From: an uncultured Rhodospirillales bacterium
GTDB lineage: Bacteria > Pseudomonadota > Alphaproteobacteria > Rhodospirillales > Defluviicoccaceae
Length of the DNA stretch: 8,664 nucleotides
Direction: 5' to 3'
Assembly (NCBI GenBank): GCA_937127205.1
Contig: CAKZLS010000422.1
Coordinates: 1-8,664 of the forward strand
Part shown: positions 5,823 through 8,664 of the stretch, one piece after another
How positions within the stretch are numbered: position 1 is the stretch's first letter
Layout: each line of letters starts with the position of its first letter
The notes under the pieces: model-generated
Told to the model about the DNA's origin: nothing
The model's database searches: none
What the model saw: the letters and a program-made list of their open reading frames with translations, nothing else
Position numbers and translations under genes: made by a program

Positions 5823-6174
5823 AATCAAAACTCTTCGCGGCGGTTTCTTTGGCTTTTCCGAGGCGTCAGCGCGTTTCGGCGGAACGTCAACCGCCAGCGC
5901 GGAGATCGGCCGACCCTTGGCGTCTCTTCGATGCCGTTTATGATCGTGTTCGGTTTCATGATCAAGGCGGGATGCCGAGCGGCGGGAACTGGCCAACTGC
6001 GGTGAGCATCCCTCTTGGCGAATCGAGCGACTTCCAGGACGGCCCCGCTCGGTAAACGACGGCAAATGCCCCCGCAAACAACTACCATTTCGCGATGGTT
6101 GGTCCGTTGCACCACCTATGATGCAATTTATGGGATCAGGAAACGAATTATCCACAACATTTTGATTTTTGGTC
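5823..6174. other. upstream region without a supported gene
   Basis: No convincing gene is seen on either strand; the open frames here lack ribosome binding sites and have unlikely composition. The part after 6110 turns AT-rich. It includes a perfect DnaA-box match TTATCCACA (6148-6156), but only one. The promoter of the leftward DUF4239 gene should lie in this stretch; I could not pick it out with confidence. Confidence 0.4.
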
Positions 6175-6202
6175 TTGAATGCCCCAAATGGGGTAGTATA
6201 GT
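6175..6202 (+). promoter_or_regulatory. candidate promoter with an operator-like palindrome in the spacer
   Basis: TTGAAT (6175-6180), a 16-base spacer and TATAGT (6197-6202) resemble a sigma-70-type promoter: four of six matches at -35, five of six at -10. The spacer holds the palindrome CCCCAAATGGGG (6182-6193), placed so that a bound dimer would touch both boxes. It points toward the leader ORF at 6301 and the 49-residue ORF at 6420. Confidence 0.5.
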
Positions 6203-6205
6203 TCG

Positions 6206-6217
6206 CGTCAATTGACG
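6206..6217. promoter_or_regulatory. perfect 12-bp palindrome at the predicted transcription start
   Basis: CGTCAATTGACG is a perfect palindrome beginning three bases after the -10 box, over the expected start point. With the spacer palindrome it suggests two-site repressor control. Chance remains possible. Confidence 0.4.
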
Positions 6218-6300
6218 GCGCTTTGCGCTCGCGGCCCAGGACTGACGCCGGCCAGCCCCGTCCATTCAGAACCATGATCGTTTGAGAGAGGAACTCGGCT

Positions 6301-6387
6301 GTGGCCCACGTTGGCACGCACGCAACCCGTTTGCGGCGTCGGCGGAGGTCACCTTCTCGGGCGATCAAACGACGACGACACGACTAG
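6301..6387 (+). CDS. putative arginine-rich leader peptide
   Basis: A GTG start at 6301 follows AGAGAGGA by eight bases and opens a 28-residue ORF ending at TAG (6385-6387). Ten of 28 residues are Arg, including a run of five (codons 12-16) and a run of three encoded CGA-CGA-CGA just before the end. It lies in the long leader between the candidate promoter and the 49-residue ORF, ending 32 bases before that ATG. It could be a regulatory leader peptide whose translation through slow Arg codons controls the next gene, or a chance ORF in GC-rich DNA. There is no homology support. Confidence 0.3.
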   Translation: MAHVGTHATRLRRRRRSPSRAIKRRRHD

Positions 6388-6419
6388 GACAATGCGTAGG
6401 AATCATCAAGGATTGCACC

Positions 6420-6569
6420 ATGAGTGACCTGCAAGAGATGAACCGAGTGCTGTACCGACACGACTGGACCAGCGTCGATCAGTGGGCGAGCAACCTCGAC
6501 CACCTGGCCGATTTGTCAGAAGCCGAAATCGACGAACTCGAACGTCTGGGAGAAACCCAGGCGCCCTAG
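6420..6569 (+). CDS. 49-residue acidic protein, unknown function
   Basis: ATG 6420-6422 with AAGGA seven bases upstream opens a 49-residue ORF ending at TAG (6567-6569). The protein is acidic and probably all-helical, with RHDWTSVDQWASNLDHLADL and then SEAEIDELERLGETQAP. It has no signal peptide or membrane segment. The frame runs upstream to a TTG at 6282, but the good ribosome binding site and the change in composition favour 6420. The stop is 20 bases from the stop of the convergent alcohol dehydrogenase gene, and a 5-bp hairpin (6546-6560) near its end has no T-tract. I recognise no family. A small regulatory or adaptor protein is conceivable, but nothing proves it. Confidence 0.5.
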   Translation: MSDLQEMNRVLYRHDWTSVDQWASNLDHLADLSEAEIDELERLGETQAP

Positions 6570-6589
6570 CCACGAGACCGGACCAAGCT

Positions 6590-7744
6590 CTAAATACACC
6601 CCTCGTAGAGCGCCTTGGCATCGTCCAGGGTCAGCGCGATCGGATTGCCGGGGGCGGTCGGATCGTCGATGGCCATGGCGGCCATTTCGTCGATCCGCTC
6701 GGAACCGACGCCGAGGTCGCGCAGTTTGTCGGGGATGCCCACGTCGGATCTCAGGGAAAAGACGAAATTGAGGAAACCGTCGAAGCCGCCGCCAATACCG
6801 ATGTAGGCGGCGAGCGCGACGATCTTCTCGTCGATGGCCCGGCGGTTGAAAGCCAGCACCGTCGGCATGACCACCGCGTTGGTGGTGCCGTGGTGGGTGT
6901 CATAAAGCGCGCCGACGGGGTGCGACAGCGCATGGATGGCGCCGAGCCCCTTCTGGAACGCCACCGCGCCCATGGCGGCGGCGCTCATCATGTGGGCGCG
7001 GGCCTCCACGTCCCGGCCGTCGCGGCAGACGCGGAGCAGGTTCTCCTTCACCAGCCGCATTCCTTCCAGCGCGATGCCGGCAGACATGGGATGGTAGAAC
7101 GGCGAGCAATAGGCTTCGAGACAGTGGGCGAAGGCGTCCATGCCGGTGCCGGCGGTGATTATGGGCGGCATGCCCACCGTCAGCTCGGGATCGCAGATCA
7201 CCGCCGAGGGCAGTATCTTCGGATGAAAGATGACCTTCTTCACGTGGGTCGCCGAGTGGGTAATCACGCCGGCACGGCCCACTTCGGAGCCGGTTCCGGC
7301 GGTTGTCGGCACCGCGACGATGGGGGCGATGGCATCGGAGTCGGCGCGGGTCCACCAGTCGCCCACGTCCTCGAAGTCCCACACCGGCCGGGTCTGGCCG
7401 GCCATGAACGCAATCAGTTTACCAAGGTCAAGACCCGACCCACCGCCGAATGCGACGACACCGTCGTGTCCGCCGGCTCGGAACGCTTCGATCCCGGCGC
7501 CGAGATTGTGGTCGTCGGGATTGGGTTTGACGTCCGCGAACAGCGCCCGGCCGAGCCCTGCTCGGTCCAGCCGGTCGAGCGCGCCTTGGGTTATGGGGGC
7601 TTCGGCGAGGCCAGCGTCGGTGACCAGCAGCGGGCGCGCGATGCCGGCGGCCGTACAAGCCTCGGCCAGTTCGGCGACGCGGCCCGCGCCGAAACGAATG
7701 GCGGTGGGGTAGCTCCAGTTCGCGTTGAGACTTTGGGAACTCAT
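6590..7744 (-). CDS. iron-containing (group III) alcohol dehydrogenase
   Basis: This is a 384-residue protein, full length for the Fe-ADH family. It oxidises a primary alcohol to an aldehyde with NAD(P) in the cytoplasm. The nucleotide-binding motif GGGSGLDLGK is at residues 100-109. The metal site is complete: Asp203 and His207 in GMDAFAHCLEAY, His271 in AIHALSHPVG and His285 in DTHHG, with the family spacing of 14 residues between the last two. PTTAGTGSEV (146-155) is also typical. The ATG lies three bases after the aldehyde dehydrogenase stop, so the two are one transcription unit, probably coupled. The alcohol substrate is not evident; family members in such pairs handle hydroxyacids, glutamylated amino-alcohols and others. 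Confidence 0.92.
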   Translation of the reverse strand: MSSQSLNANWSYPTAIRFGAGRVAELAEACTAAGIARPLLVTDAGLAEAPITQGALDRLDRAGLGRALFADVKPNPDDHNLGAGIEAFRAGGHDGVVAFGGGSGLDLGKLIAFMAGQTRPVWDFEDVGDWWTRADSDAIAPIVAVPTTAGTGSEVGRAGVITHSATHVKKVIFHPKILPSAVICDPELTVGMPPIITAGTGMDAFAHCLEAYCSPFYHPMSAGIALEGMRLVKENLLRVCRDGRDVEARAHMMSAAAMGAVAFQKGLGAIHALSHPVGALYDTHHGTTNAVVMPTVLAFNRRAIDEKIVALAAYIGIGGGFDGFLNFVFSLRSDVGIPDKLRDLGVGSERIDEMAAMAIDDPTAPGNPIALTLDDAKALYEGCI

Positions 7745-7747
7745 GGA

Positions 7748-8664
7748 TTAGAGGGCCTTTTTCAAATGATAGGATTTCGCCCGGGTCAGCGACTGGTAGC
7801 CGAGCGCCGACAGCGCCGCGCCCCGGCCGGTATCCTTACAGCCGGTCCAGCACAGCCCGGGATCGAGGTAGTCCGCGCGGTTCATGAACACCGTGCCCGT
7901 TTCGATCCGCGCACCCAGTTCGGCGGCGCGATCGGCATCGGCGGTCCAGATAGACGCGGTCAGACCGTAGTCGCTGTCGTTCATAAAGGATAGGGCTTCC
8001 TCGTCGTCCGCCACTTTCATGATGCCGACAACCGGGCCGAAGTTCTCGTCCCGCATGACGCTCATGTCATGGGTGACATTGGTCAGGATCTGCGGCGCAA
8101 GGTAACAGGCGCCATCGTCGGCCGGGAACAATGCGGGGTCGATCAGGGCGGTGGCGCCGGCGGCGACGGCTTCGGCGGTCTGCGCGCGCACGTCGTCGGC
8201 GAAGCGGCGGCTGGCCATGGGGCCAAGTGTTATTTTTTGATCCAGCGGGTTGCCCAGCACGTAGCCGGAGACGATAGCCACCGATTTTTCGACGAACGAG
8301 TCGAACAGCGGCGCGGCCACGTAGATCCGTTCAATGCCGCAGCAGCACTGGCCGCTGTTGAACATGGCGCCGTCGATCAGCGTATCCACCGCCGCATCGA
8401 GGTCGGCGTCGGCCCGGACGTAGCCCGGATCCTTGCCGCCCAGCTCGAGGCCGAGACCGGTGAAAGTGCCGGCCGCCGCCCGCTCTATGGTTCGCCCGCC
8501 GGATACCGAGCCTGTGAAGTTGACGAAATCGAAGGATCCCGCGGCGATCAGGTCCTCGGTGGTTTGGTGGTCGAGGAACAGATTGACGAACACGTCGCCG
8601 GGCACGCCGGCGTCGACGAAGGCGCGGACCATGCGCTCGCCCGCCAGCAGGGTTTGCGTGGCGT
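7748..8664 (-). CDS. NAD(P)-dependent aldehyde dehydrogenase, 5' end beyond the window
   Basis: The visible 304 residues are the C-terminal two thirds of an ALDH-superfamily enzyme, ending at TAA (7748-7750); the frame is open to the right edge and the N-terminal part (roughly 150 residues) is missing. FVNFTGSVSGG belongs to the cofactor-binding region. The general-base Glu is in LELGGK (codon 8444-8446), and the catalytic Cys is the middle one of GQCCC (codon 8342-8344). NFGPVVG carries the second conserved Glu. The end CKDTGRGAALSALGYQSLTR followed by AKSYHLKKAL is typical of a subgroup often paired with Fe-ADH. It should convert the aldehyde made by the downstream Fe-ADH into a carboxylate. 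Confidence 0.92.
   Translation of the reverse strand, partial: ATQTLLAGERMVRAFVDAGVPGDVFVNLFLDHQTTEDLIAAGSFDFVNFTGSVSGGRTIERAAAGTFTGLGLELGGKDPGYVRADADLDAAVDTLIDGAMFNSGQCCCGIERIYVAAPLFDSFVEKSVAIVSGYVLGNPLDQKITLGPMASRRFADDVRAQTAEAVAAGATALIDPALFPADDGACYLAPQILTNVTHDMSVMRDENFGPVVGIMKVADDEEALSFMNDSDYGLTASIWTADADRAAELGARIETGTVFMNRADYLDPGLCWTGCKDTGRGAALSALGYQSLTRAKSYHLKKAL

Noticed and set aside
6148..6156. Perfect DnaA box TTATCCACA in an AT-rich stretch, suggesting a replication origin
   Set aside because: Only one box was found, with no second copy, no 13-mer-like array and no dnaA, dnaN or parAB nearby. A single match is expected by chance.
5823..6368. N-terminal extension of the DUF4239 protein to 440 residues
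   Set aside because: The extension is Arg/Ser/His-rich and unlike the family; the membrane topology starts cleanly at the ATG at 5820-5822.
6482..7993. Long plus-strand open frame of about 500 codons
   Set aside because: It is the antisense shadow of the alcohol dehydrogenase and the ALDH end in GC-rich DNA; its Gly/His/Arg-rich translation is typical of such shadows.

Overview
The window reads as GC-rich bacterial chromosome, most likely from an alphaproteobacterium. This rests on codon and base composition and on the look of the proteins (DUF4239 membrane protein, LssY_C lipoprotein, an aldehyde dehydrogenase/Fe-ADH pair, VapC-type PIN remnants); no rRNA or other marker gene is present to confirm it. 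No complete mobile element, CRISPR array or tRNA was seen.

Left part (1-1564, minus strand): two gene remnants lie at the edge, a C-terminal scrap of a short unidentified protein (98-226) and the C-terminal half of a VapC PIN toxin (304-537). They are followed by a tight pair: an exported two-domain protein (812-1564; PliG-like beta-sandwich plus a second domain) and a small three-helix membrane protein (534-812). All three junctions from the exported protein to the VapC remnant are start/stop overlaps or nearly so, so they look translationally coupled.

Middle (1565-4396): a 316-base divergent intergenic region carries a 48-bp imperfect palindrome and smaller inverted repeats. Rightward from it runs a two-gene lipoprotein operon overlapping by one base: an alpha/beta-hydrolase lipoprotein with a GYSKG nucleophile elbow (1881-3083), then a lipoprotein ending in an LssY C-terminal domain (3083-4396). 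A second, frameshifted VapC C-terminal remnant lies on the opposite strand, its stop codon overlapping the stop of the LssY_C gene.

Right-centre (4397-6590): a 32-residue peptide gene with a strong ribosome binding site and its own terminator (4685-4828); a leftward DUF4239 membrane protein (5046-5822); and a low-information stretch ending in a candidate promoter (6175-6202) with one palindrome in its spacer and another at the predicted start point. That promoter would feed a long leader holding an arginine-rich leader ORF (6301-6387) and a 49-residue acidic protein (6420-6569).

Right end (6590-8664, minus strand): an iron-dependent alcohol dehydrogenase directly downstream of an aldehyde dehydrogenase cut by the window edge, three bases apart. 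They should act in series, alcohol to aldehyde to acid; the substrate cannot be read from the window.
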